Shown here: positions 36,667-43,817 of the stretch, piece after piece
Layout: the number at the start of each line of letters is the position of its first letter
Numbering within the stretch: the stretch's first letter is position 1
NCBI GenBank assembly: GCA_017857175.1
Contig: JAFMDS010000007.1
Coordinates: 1 to 57,166 of the forward strand
Source: Candidatus Nanopelagicales bacterium
Lineage (GTDB): Bacteria; Actinomycetota; Actinomycetes; S36-B12
Reading direction: 5' to 3'
Length of the DNA: 57,166 nt
Position numbers and translations under genes: made by a program
The notes under the pieces: model-generated
The model's input: only the letters and a program-made list of their open reading frames with translations
Database searches by the model: none
Told to the model about the DNA's origin: nothing

Positions 36667-37638
36667 ATGTCAGTGACACCCTCCGAGCGCACACTGCGCC
36701 CTCGCCGTTCCAATCTCGCTGTCCCAGGCAGCAGCGAAAAGATGCTCGATAAAGCCCGTGGCTTGCCCGTCGACCAAGTTTTCATGGACATCGAGGACGC
36801 CGTCGCACCACTTGCCAAACCGCAAGCGCGCAAGAACATTGTCGCGGCACTCAACGAGGGTGGCTACGGCGACAAGATCCGCACGGTGCGAGTGAACGAT
36901 TGGACAACCCAGTGGACCTACGCGGATGTCATTGAAGTTGTTGAAGGAGCAGGAGCAAATCTTGACTGCATCATGTTGCCCAAGGTTCAAACGGCTGATC
37001 AAGTAATCGCTCTAGATTTGCTGCTCACCCAATTGGAAAAAACAAATGGACTTGAAATTGGCAAAATTGGAATTGAAGCCCAGATTGAAAATGCACTTGG
37101 CCTGATCAACGTAGACGCTATTGCGCAGGCAAGTCCACGCGTTGAAACAATCATCTTTGGACCGGCAGATTTTATGGCAAGTATCAACATGAAGTCATTG
37201 GTTGTTGGTGAGCAACCTCCCGGTTACGACACGGGAGATGCCTACCACTACATCCTGATGCGCATCTTGATGGCAGCGCGAGCATTTGACAAGCAAGCAA
37301 TCGATGGCCCGTACTTACAGATCAAGGATGTCGCGGGCTTTGAGCGCGTCGCTGGCCGCTCGGCTGCCCTGGGATTTGACGGCAAGTGGGTGCTGCATCC
37401 AGGCCAGATCGATGCGGCAAATGAGGTCTATTCCCCGAGACAAGAGGATTATGACCATGCGGAAATGATTCTTGACGCTTACGATTACTCAACTTCGGCA
37501 GCGGGCGGCGCAAAAGGTGCGGCAATGTTGGGGGACGAAATGATCGATGAAGCATCACGCAAGATGGCGCTCGTTGTTGCCAGCAAGGGTCGCGCCGCGG
37601 GCATGACGCGAACACAAACATTCACGGCACCGGAGTAG
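36667..37638 (+). CDS. L-malyl-CoA / beta-methylmalyl-CoA lyase-like protein (HpcH/HpaI, CitE type)
   Basis: 323 residues of the CitE-like CoA lyases. Seen: LRPRRSNLAVPGS at the N-terminus, MDIEDAVAP (Mg ligand Asp), VRVNDW (active Arg), GIEAQIENALGLIN and the C-terminal DGKWVLHPGQIDAANE. From memory it is very close to the CoA lyase in Streptomyces gene sets with crotonyl-CoA carboxylase/reductase and ethylmalonyl-CoA mutase, where it cleaves beta-methylmalyl-CoA to glyoxylate and propionyl-CoA. Those partner genes are not here. The next gene, 9 bases on, encodes the acyl-CoA dehydrogenase of the same set. Confidence 0.88.
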   Translation: MSVTPSERTLRPRRSNLAVPGSSEKMLDKARGLPVDQVFMDIEDAVAPLAKPQARKNIVAALNEGGYGDKIRTVRVNDWTTQWTYADVIEVVEGAGANLDCIMLPKVQTADQVIALDLLLTQLEKTNGLEIGKIGIEAQIENALGLINVDAIAQASPRVETIIFGPADFMASINMKSLVVGEQPPGYDTGDAYHYILMRILMAARAFDKQAIDGPYLQIKDVAGFERVAGRSAALGFDGKWVLHPGQIDAANEVYSPRQEDYDHAEMILDAYDYSTSAAGGAKGAAMLGDEMIDEASRKMALVVASKGRAAGMTRTQTFTAPE

Positions 37639-37647
37639 GGGAATCAC

Positions 37648-38853
37648 ATGACGCGATTGGCTCAAACAGATGGTTTGGATGAAATCCAAATTGAGATTTT
37701 GGCTGCAGTGAAAGACTTTGTGAACAAAGAGATCATCCCGGTGGCCAATGATCTTGAGCACGCTGATGAGTACCCCCAAGAGATTGTCGATGGCCTGAAA
37801 GAACTTGGCGTTTTTGGTTTGATGATCCCTGAGGAATATGGCGGCCTTGGCCAGTCTTTGTTGACATACGCGTTGGTGGTGGAGGAAATTGCCCGCGGCT
37901 GGATGAGTGTCAGCGGTGTAATCAACACCCATTTCATTGTCGCCTACATGGTTATGCATCACGGCACTCAAGAACAAAAGGAAAAGTACTTGCCACGCAT
38001 GGCAACGGGCGAGGTTCGCGGTGCTTTCAGCATGAGTGAGCCGGGCTGCGGGTCAGACGTTGCCGCGATCACCTCCAAAGCGGTGAAAAAAGGTGACGAC
38101 TACGTTCTCACCGGTCAAAAAATGTGGCTCACCAATGGTGGCTCATCCACCCTGGTTGCAACGCTCGTTCGCACCGATGAAGGTGCAGCACCAGATGCCA
38201 GTGTTTATAAGAAAATGTCGACGTTTCTCATTGAAAAGGAATCAGGCTTCGGTGAAGTTCGTCCGGGCTTAACCATTCCCGGCAAAATCGAGAAAATGGG
38301 TTACAAAGGTGTTGACACCACGGAGATGATCATGGACGGCTTAGTCCTGTCCCAAGATGACCTTCTCGGCGGAGAGCAGGGCAAAGGTTTCTACCAAATG
38401 ATGGATGGCGTCGAGGTAGGCCGAGTCAATGTCGCGGCGCGGGCTTGCGGTCTTGCCATGAGAGCTTTTGAGCTTGGTATCGAATACGCCCAAATGCGCA
38501 CGACATTTGGCAAGCCGATCATTGAGCACCAAGCAGTCTCGTTCAGGTTGGCTGACATGGCAACCAAAGTTGAAGCAGCACACCAAATGATGATCATGGC
38601 TGCTCGACTCAAAGACAGTGGAGAGCGCAACGACCTTGAGTCGGGAATGGCCAAGTACCTTGCGAGCGAATACTGCAAGGAGGTCGTTGAGGATTCATTC
38701 CGCATCCATGGTGGCTATGGCTATTCCAAGGAATACGAAATTGAGCGCCTTTACCGTGAAGCCCCCATGCTCATGATCGGTGAGGGGACAGCAGATATTC
38801 AAAAGATGATTATCGGGCGCAGGTTGTTGGAGGACTACAAAATCAAGAAATAG
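37648..38853 (+). CDS. Acyl-CoA dehydrogenase (methylsuccinyl-CoA dehydrogenase-like)
   Basis: 401 residues, FAD-dependent acyl-CoA dehydrogenase. Signatures are AFSMSEPGCGSDVAAI and MWLTNGG in the middle domain, RTTFGKPI, and the C-terminal HGGYGYSKEYEIERLYREA followed by MIGEGTADIQ, in which the Glu is the likely base. It resembles the Streptomyces enzyme next to the malyl-CoA lyase, so methylsuccinyl-CoA is a candidate substrate; a branched short-chain acyl-CoA is equally possible. It forms a two-gene operon with the lyase. Confidence 0.88.
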   Translation: MTRLAQTDGLDEIQIEILAAVKDFVNKEIIPVANDLEHADEYPQEIVDGLKELGVFGLMIPEEYGGLGQSLLTYALVVEEIARGWMSVSGVINTHFIVAYMVMHHGTQEQKEKYLPRMATGEVRGAFSMSEPGCGSDVAAITSKAVKKGDDYVLTGQKMWLTNGGSSTLVATLVRTDEGAAPDASVYKKMSTFLIEKESGFGEVRPGLTIPGKIEKMGYKGVDTTEMIMDGLVLSQDDLLGGEQGKGFYQMMDGVEVGRVNVAARACGLAMRAFELGIEYAQMRTTFGKPIIEHQAVSFRLADMATKVEAAHQMMIMAARLKDSGERNDLESGMAKYLASEYCKEVVEDSFRIHGGYGYSKEYEIERLYREAPMLMIGEGTADIQKMIIGRRLLEDYKIKK

Positions 38854-38886
38854 TGCTAAGCGCTGCCCCAACACGAATTTCTGCGG

Positions 38887-39624
38887 TTAGACGAAGTCTG
38901 CCAAGCTTCGATTGTCAAAAAGATCGAGGTCCTTTGCGAGAGTTGCTTTCCAATCCGCCAGCGCTTTCGCAGCAGCAGGTTTATCGCCCAAAGCTACGTG
39001 TGAGCGAATAACTTTTCTAATTGCCACCTCTGAGAACGGATTCAATTTCAATAGCTCGTGTGACATGAGCAAACTGGATCGAGTATCACCTTGCGCAGCC
39101 CACAGGTCACTGAGCAAATCGAGTGAGCGTTCCATGATTTGGGCCAAATTCAATCTTTCCCTGGCAATCCACTCCCGCTCAATTCCGGGGAGGAATGGTC
39201 GTCGTACTATGGCATAGGCAACGGTGGCTTGGCGCAAAGCGCTGTCAATGTCGCCCCGCCGATGGGAACCTTCGGCGTCATCAATGCTACGAACAGCCGT
39301 GCGTATGTCAATGTGAACATTCGACGGCCACTTGAGTTGCAAGTAGCCGCCGGTCGAAATGAGAAGGTCTTTCGAAGGAAGCGCAATATTTGCCAATCCA
39401 CGCCTGAGTCTGCTGCACGTCGCGTTGAGCACAGATTCTGCGGTTGAAGGCAGATTTTCCTCCCAAAGATTATCAATGAGTACGTCTCGCGGAATCGCAT
39501 CAAGAGAAAGCGAGAGATTAGTCAGGACCATGCGGCCAATAACGCCACTCATGTCACCGTGAGACATGTATTGCTCACCATGTCGGATCGAGAACGTACC
39601 GGCCAGATTTACTCGGACTTCCAC
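38887..39624 (-). CDS. SARP-type transcriptional activator (BTAD)
   Basis: 245 residues. An N-terminal OmpR/PhoB-like winged helix (about 1-95; VNLAGTFSIRHG, then AESVLNATCSRLRRGL as recognition helix) is followed by a bacterial transcriptional activation domain (about 100-245) made of TPR-like helices. This is the small SARP layout, without NB-ARC or sensor parts. SARPs bind heptamer direct repeats and recruit RNA polymerase. Two perfect heptamers 11 bp apart lie in the divergent promoter (39672-39689), so the five-gene operon to its right is the likely target. The GTG start follows TAGGTT by six bases. Confidence 0.88.
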   Translation of the reverse strand: MEVRVNLAGTFSIRHGEQYMSHGDMSGVIGRMVLTNLSLSLDAIPRDVLIDNLWEENLPSTAESVLNATCSRLRRGLANIALPSKDLLISTGGYLQLKWPSNVHIDIRTAVRSIDDAEGSHRRGDIDSALRQATVAYAIVRRPFLPGIEREWIARERLNLAQIMERSLDLLSDLWAAQGDTRSSLLMSHELLKLNPFSEVAIRKVIRSHVALGDKPAAAKALADWKATLAKDLDLFDNRSLADFV

Positions 39625-39630
39625 TCGAGA

Positions 39631-39636
39631 AACCTA
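39631..39636 (-). promoter_or_regulatory. -10 box TAGGTT, leaderless SARP gene
   Basis: On the reverse strand TAGGTT ends six bases before GTG 39624. Confidence 0.6.
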
Positions 39637-39671
39637 GCATCACGGCCAGTCGAGGTAATGAGGAATCTCGA

Positions 39672-39704
39672 TGCAAGGCTATTGCAAGGTAGAAACTCTA
39701 GAGT
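39672..39704 (+). promoter_or_regulatory. SARP heptamer direct repeats and -10 box
   Basis: TGCAAGG occurs at 39672-39678 and again at 39683-39689, a period of 11 bp (7 plus 4). TAGAGT at 39699-39704 starts nine bases after the second repeat. In known SARP promoters heptamer repeats with 11-bp period lie about 8 bp before the -10 box, taking the place of a -35 element. The operon leader would begin near 39711 and run 65 bases to the first ATG. Confidence 0.65.
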
Positions 39705-39775
39705 GTGAAGCGTGAAGTTTTTTAGTGCATTTCACGGTGAATAAACAAATAGCCAATGGCGAAGGAGTAATTGCA

Positions 39776-39931
39776 ATGAGTCAGGAAATTTTTTCAGTTG
39801 AGTGTCCTTGTGGGTCTGTATTGACGCATGAGGAGTTTGCTACGCTAGTTGTTGAAGTTCAAGCGCATGCAAAGGGAAATCACAACATGGATTTAACGGT
39901 CGAAGATATACAAAATATGGCCAGCAACTAG
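39776..39931 (+). CDS. DUF1059-like small protein
   Basis: 51 residues, first gene of the operon facing the SARP gene. It has the CPCGSVLTHEEFATLVVEVQAHAKGNH pattern of DUF1059: a Cys-x-Cys loop, an acidic segment and the HAKxxH motif, then DLTVEDIQNM. The two Cys and two His could hold a zinc ion. AAGGAG lies eight bases before ATG 39776, so this operon is read with a leader, unlike most promoters in the window. The gap to the next gene is 15 bases. Confidence 0.82.
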   Translation: MSQEIFSVECPCGSVLTHEEFATLVVEVQAHAKGNHNMDLTVEDIQNMASN

Positions 39932-39946
39932 TGAGGGAGTTTTCAC

Positions 39947-40276
39947 ATGTCTCGAAAATATTTGGTACTTGGTAACTACACCGCTGATGGACTAGCAGGT
40001 GCGATGAAGGTGGGTTTTGAATCGCGATTCGACGCAATTGTGAAAGCGGTCACCGACCTGGGCGGTACCCTCATCGAATATAGTTTTTGTCAAGGAACTT
40101 ATGACTTTGTAATTCTGACAGAGTGGGAAGACGAGTCGAAAGCGATGCTCCTGCCCATGGTCGCCGCAGCATCAGGAGCTGTGCAAAGTCACTCAATCCG
40201 GCTTATTCCTGCCCAAGAGATGGACCAAACACGCAGTCACCTGCAGGAGGTGCACTGGAGTGCTCCAGGAAAATAG
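39947..40276 (+). CDS. GYD domain protein
   Basis: 109 residues matching the GYD family: KYLVLGNYTADGLAG at the N-terminus, a helix with AIVKAVTDLGG, and the region around GTYDFVILTEWEDE that gives the family its name (here GTYD). The fold is a ferredoxin-like alpha/beta barrel expected to dimerise. Function is unknown; GYD proteins often occur with stress or catabolic genes. The ATG has GAGGGAG upstream at about 9 bases. It is in the middle of the SARP-controlled operon. Confidence 0.85.
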   Translation: MSRKYLVLGNYTADGLAGAMKVGFESRFDAIVKAVTDLGGTLIEYSFCQGTYDFVILTEWEDESKAMLLPMVAAASGAVQSHSIRLIPAQEMDQTRSHLQEVHWSAPGK

Positions 40277-40306
40277 AAATATGCATACGAATGTAAAGGA
40301 AAAGTG

Positions 40307-40648
40307 ATGTCAAATATTTCGGTCAAGAATTTTGATAAAGATGGCGCGATGAGTGAAAAACCTAATGCGAAGCTTTCAGTGGTCGAGTTGCTCAATGGAA
40401 AGGCAACGCGCCTAACGTTGGAACCAGGTTGGCGGTGGTCGACAGACATCGCACCTCTGGTGGGAACCGCAAGCTGTGAAGTACACCATCTGGGTTTCAT
40501 AGCTTCGGGAGCCGTGACCGTTGCCCACTCAGGGCAAGAAGTGTCCTATTCCGCCGGGGAAGTGTATGAAATTAACGCCGGTCATGATGCGTGGGTTGTT
40601 GGTGACACACCCGTTGTCGCCTATGAATTCTCTGGATCTTGGGCCTAA
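40307..40648 (+). CDS. Small cupin protein
   Basis: 113 residues, one cupin barrel (about 35-110). It follows the pattern of small actinobacterial cupins with LEPGWRWSTDIAP, EVHHLGFIASGAV and INAGHDAWVVGD. The metal site is reduced: the first motif has HH but not the full HxH plus Glu set, and the second keeps GHDAW. It may bind a ligand rather than catalyse. AAAGGA lies six bases before ATG 40307. It is the third gene of the operon, 30 bases after the GYD gene. Confidence 0.8.
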   Translation: MSNISVKNFDKDGAMSEKPNAKLSVVELLNGKATRLTLEPGWRWSTDIAPLVGTASCEVHHLGFIASGAVTVAHSGQEVSYSAGEVYEINAGHDAWVVGDTPVVAYEFSGSWA

Positions 40649-40689
40649 GTACCGCCCTGTCACGCATCGATCATAGAAAAGGAAAAACA

Positions 40690-40974
40690 TTGAAACTATA
40701 CGGAACTGTCATGACCGCACGGTTAAAGGTGCCATTCGAAGCTTTTGAGGAGGCGATGAATGCGCGAAAGAATCCAGTTGGCTTTGTGAGTGGAAGTGTG
40801 ATGCGCGTTGATGACGGGGTCACGGTTGTGGGAACCTTTATTTTTGAAAGCAAAGAGGCCTACGCTGCCCTGGCAGAATTACCCGATCAAGGGGAGTGGT
40901 TCGCGAGTGTTATTGCTCCCATGCTTGATGGGGATGCGATCTGGCTAGATGGGCACATTGGTCTCAACCAGTAG
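40690..40974 (+). CDS. Dimeric alpha/beta-barrel (ABM-like) protein
   Basis: 94 residues, probably a one-domain ferredoxin-like barrel of the antibiotic-biosynthesis-monooxygenase or YCII-like type: a first strand LYGTVMTARL, a helix FEAFEEAMNAR, paired strands and a second helix AYAALAELPDQGEWFASVIAPML. No catalytic residue can be named. I start at TTG 40690, which has AAAAGGA about six bases upstream; longer frames run into the cupin gene. Fourth gene of the operon. Confidence 0.6.
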   Translation: MKLYGTVMTARLKVPFEAFEEAMNARKNPVGFVSGSVMRVDDGVTVVGTFIFESKEAYAALAELPDQGEWFASVIAPMLDGDAIWLDGHIGLNQ

Positions 40975-41054
40975 GTATGCAAATTCCCATTGGTGTGGCC
41001 TTGCTTCTGAGGCTGAACTGTTGAAGCCGGGTAGCGGTGCGGTTTACTGGGGCA

Positions 41055-41822
41055 GTGGACTTCACTCAGGAACCCGAATTGTGGTTCCTCGCACTTGGAC
41101 TCACAATGCTCGTGGCGTTGACGCACGTATTCGCACCATCAATTCTTGACAGCAAGTTTCTCAACAGCACGGCGACCCGCCAAGCTTCGGTTGCTTCCTT
41201 TTCAGGCGGTGTGGCTGTGGCATATGTGTTCGTTCACATGTTGCCCGAGTTGGCCGATGGAGAACTTGCGTTCGCAGACGTGTCTCTGCCAGATGCCATT
41301 CCTGATTTATTCGTTCAGTCCTCCCTCTTCTTTGTTGCCTTAATTGGATTAGTCGTTTTCTATGCTTTTGATGCGAAAGCCGAAGAGTCCAAAAGCGGCT
41401 CCAAAATTCTTTATCGCGCCAATCTCTTGACCATTGGAATGCTGAGTTTCATCTTTTCCTACACAACCCCAGATCGAATTGAATTAGGCCCAGATTTTGC
41501 GATTCTTTTCGCGGTCGTAATGTCACTTCATTTCATTCTCACCGATCGAGGACTAGCACGTGCTCACCCAAAGCATTTTGCTCGTTCGGATCGCTGGGTG
41601 CTGACGGTGTTCCTTTTGGCAGGGTTACTGACCGCTTATATTGCGCCACCACCCAATGAACTTTTTGTCGCTGTACCAACAGCATTTCTTGGTGGTGCAG
41701 TTTTGATGGCGGTATTCCGTGAAGAGTTGCCCAATGTCAATGTCGCCAGGCTCGGCTGGTTTACCTCGGGAGTTGTAATTTTCACCGCCCTCCTCCTGTG
41801 GGCTACGTATATAACCCAGTGA
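41055..41822 (+). CDS. Multi-helix membrane protein, remote ZIP-like
   Basis: 255 residues with about seven or eight membrane helices. The segment SGGVAVAYVFVHMLPEL recalls the HxxPE helix of ZIP metal transporters, and a later helix has SLHFILTDRGLARAHPKHF with several His; full ZIP motifs are missing, so the assignment is weak. I start at GTG 41055, with TTTACT six bases upstream (one mismatch to the leaderless box); GTG 41037 is possible. It ends the operon facing the SARP gene, 80 bases after the ABM-like gene. Its last codons lie in a 29-bp tandem repeat. Confidence 0.6.
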   Translation: MDFTQEPELWFLALGLTMLVALTHVFAPSILDSKFLNSTATRQASVASFSGGVAVAYVFVHMLPELADGELAFADVSLPDAIPDLFVQSSLFFVALIGLVVFYAFDAKAEESKSGSKILYRANLLTIGMLSFIFSYTTPDRIELGPDFAILFAVVMSLHFILTDRGLARAHPKHFARSDRWVLTVFLLAGLLTAYIAPPPNELFVAVPTAFLGGAVLMAVFREELPNVNVARLGWFTSGVVIFTALLLWATYITQ

Positions 41823-41866
41823 CAAAAACGCTCACTGATATAACCCAGTGATAAAAACCCTCACTG
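41809..41866. repeat. 29-bp tandem repeat across convergent gene ends
   Basis: Two adjacent 29-base units (41809-41837 and 41838-41866) differ at two positions. Each contains CAGTGA and TCACTG, a 6-bp inverted repeat around an A-rich loop, so two small hairpins stand in a row. The first unit holds the stop of the membrane protein gene, the second codes the last residues of the HATPase protein on the other strand. Confidence 0.85.
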
Positions 41867-42233
41867 ATAGCCGCGAGCCTGTAACCGAGTAGTCCCATGA
41901 CTGACTCAACCGCTCAACGAGTGCTAGTCCGCGGCCATTTTCCGTCTCTGAATTCGAATCGAGATGTGCGCTGTCAACAGTAAGCGTTACCTGAGGATCA
42001 CTCACGTGGTGTGCAACAACCACGCAAACAGTGTTATCCAGTCGACTGATTGCCATTTCGATATCGCCATCTCCATGAAGATATGCATTGGTCACCAACT
42101 CAGATACAACCAATTCCAAGGTGTCCCGTGCCGTGAAGTCAGGGAAGGTCTCCAACACTGCCTTGCGGGCAAGCCTTGCGCAGTCCCGTTTGGGCTCAAA
42201 AACTAGATGGAGAATGTCGCCGTCAGTACCCAT
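41832..42233 (-). CDS. HATPase_c anti-sigma-factor-like protein (RsbW/SpoIIAB type)
   Basis: 133 residues forming one GHKL ATP-binding domain of the serine-kinase anti-sigma type. The N-box is LELVVSELVTNAYLHG, and the G1 box is reduced to ENGRGLALVERLS. Such proteins hold or phosphorylate anti-anti-sigma factors, but no sigma or STAS gene is near. The ATG lies five bases after the helicase stop on the same strand, so it is expressed with the helicase. Its C-terminus, VRVFITGLYQ, is coded by the 29-bp tandem repeat, so the end of the protein may be recent. Confidence 0.85.
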   Translation of the reverse strand: MGTDGDILHLVFEPKRDCARLARKAVLETFPDFTARDTLELVVSELVTNAYLHGDGDIEMAISRLDNTVCVVVAHHVSDPQVTLTVDSAHLDSNSETENGRGLALVERLSQSWDYSVTGSRLSVRVFITGLYQ

Positions 42234-42238
42234 ATGAA

Positions 42239-43783
42239 CTACTCAGAAGATGTTGCCCGGGTGCGCTTGCGATCTCGAGTTTTACCTGTGCGTGCAGGCT
42301 TTTGATTAGTCGATTTGTTCTCGATTGATTTATTCCCGCCGCGGGAAGCTGGCTTCTTAGTACTCGAACCGCGTGCGGGTGATTTCTGCCTAGGGGTAGC
42401 ACCACCAAGATCCTCAACTTCCTCCGCATTAAGGCCAGCTCGGGTTTGATCTTTTTTGGCAAGGCGTCCGGTTGAATCCGTCGGGATTCCAAGGCCGGTA
42501 TAGACATGTTCGCTGGTGGAGTAGGTCTCAATGGGATCCTTGAATGGAAGTTTGAGCGCCCGGTCAATCATCTGCCAACGGGCAACGTCCTCCCAGTCCA
42601 CCAACGTGACGGCAACGCCGGAGTTTCCCGCGCGACCCGTGCGTCCAACGCGGTGAAGATAAGCTTTTTCGTCTTCAGGGCATTCAAAGTTAATGACGTG
42701 TGTCACACCTTCAACGTCAATGCCACGTGCGGCAACATCAGTTGCCACGAGAATGTCGATCTTTCCGGAGCGAAATGCTCGCAGTGCTTGTTCGCGTGCA
42801 CCTTGACCCAGGTCTCCGTGAACCGTTCCTACTGCAAAGCCGCGCTCTGTTAGGTCGTCGTAAATTTTCTGTGCTTTGCGCTTTGTCCGCGTGAAGATCA
42901 TGGCTAGGCCGCGACTGTCAGCCTGCATGATGCGAGCAACGAGTTCGAGTTTGTCCATGGGGTGAGCTCGCCACACGTGCTGTTCAATGGAATCAACCGT
43001 CGCGCTTTCGTCATTGGGCTCTGCTGCGCGGATGTGTGTGGGTTGAGACATGTAGCGGCGAGCCAAGTTCACAATTTGGCCTGGCATTGTTGCGGAGAAC
43101 AACATTGTTTGACGCTCTGTTGGGAGCATTGCAACAATTCTTTCTACATCAGGCAAAAAGCCCATGTCGAGCATTTCATCTGCTTCATCCATGACTAGGA
43201 CACGAATCGCGCTGAGATCGAGATCCCGACGACCTGCAAGATCCATGATGCGTCCGGGAGTCCCGACAACCACGTCGATGCCTTTTTTCAAAGAATCGAT
43301 TTGTGGTTCAATGGCACGACCGCCATAAACGGCAAGAACCCGAACACCGAGATCTTTACCTGCGAGGGTTAGGTCCGACGCCACCTGTGATGCAAGTTCA
43401 CGCGTGGGGCACACAACGAGCGCCTGAGGCTGTGAGCCACCCGGCAATGTCATTCGTTGCAGTAAGGGGACTCCAAATCCGAGGGTCTTACCCGTTCCGG
43501 TTTTTGCCTGGCCAATGATGTCGCGTCCAGCCAGTGCCATGGAAAGGCACATTTCTTGGATGGGGAATGCGGTGATGATCCCACTAGCGGCCAGAGCGGA
43601 AACGATTTTGGGGTCTGCGCCGAGTTCAGCAAATGTCTTGGGAACGGTGGGTGCAGCTATTTGCTGCGGTTCCTCGAGGTTTTCGAGGTTTTCGAGGCTT
43701 TCAGTTGGTGTTGACAGGGGGTACTCCAGTGTTAATGAGGCGGGTGGAGACCCCGCTTCAGGGAACCTGAGCGAATGGCTCAT
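42239..43783 (-). CDS. DEAD/DEAH-box RNA helicase
   Basis: 514 residues. Helicase motifs: Q motif FPIQEM, Walker A AKTGTGKT, PTRELA, TPGRI, DEAD as DEADEM, SAT, then ARGIDV and HRVGRTGRAG. The C-terminal tail of about 90 residues is basic with Lys, Ser, Thr and Arg, as in RNA-binding extensions. The N-terminus has Leu-Glu-Asn repeats from a 9-base tandem repeat. Orthologues (Rv3211 type, as I recall) lie beside the ferritin-like gene in other actinobacteria. ATG 43783 is favoured because TACCAT ends seven bases upstream; ATG 43792 is the other option. Confidence 0.93.
   Translation of the reverse strand: MSHSLRFPEAGSPPASLTLEYPLSTPTESLENLENLEEPQQIAAPTVPKTFAELGADPKIVSALAASGIITAFPIQEMCLSMALAGRDIIGQAKTGTGKTLGFGVPLLQRMTLPGGSQPQALVVCPTRELASQVASDLTLAGKDLGVRVLAVYGGRAIEPQIDSLKKGIDVVVGTPGRIMDLAGRRDLDLSAIRVLVMDEADEMLDMGFLPDVERIVAMLPTERQTMLFSATMPGQIVNLARRYMSQPTHIRAAEPNDESATVDSIEQHVWRAHPMDKLELVARIMQADSRGLAMIFTRTKRKAQKIYDDLTERGFAVGTVHGDLGQGAREQALRAFRSGKIDILVATDVAARGIDVEGVTHVINFECPEDEKAYLHRVGRTGRAGNSGVAVTLVDWEDVARWQMIDRALKLPFKDPIETYSTSEHVYTGLGIPTDSTGRLAKKDQTRAGLNAEEVEDLGGATPRQKSPARGSSTKKPASRGGNKSIENKSTNQKPARTGKTRDRKRTRATSSE
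43674..43700. repeat. 9-bp tandem repeat in helicase N-terminus
   Basis: Three copies of TCGAGGTTT (the third TCGAGGCTT) encode repeated Leu-Glu-Asn in the helicase. The repeat keeps the frame. Confidence 0.8.
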
Positions 43784-43790
43784 TGCTTTC

Positions 43791-43796
43791 ATGGTA
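43791..43796 (-). promoter_or_regulatory. -10 box TACCAT for helicase
   Basis: On the reverse strand TACCAT ends seven bases before ATG 43783. It overlaps the upstream alternative ATG 43792, which it would exclude as a start. Confidence 0.4.
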
Positions 43797-43817
43797 CCCC
43801 GATACCCTTAGCGCACT

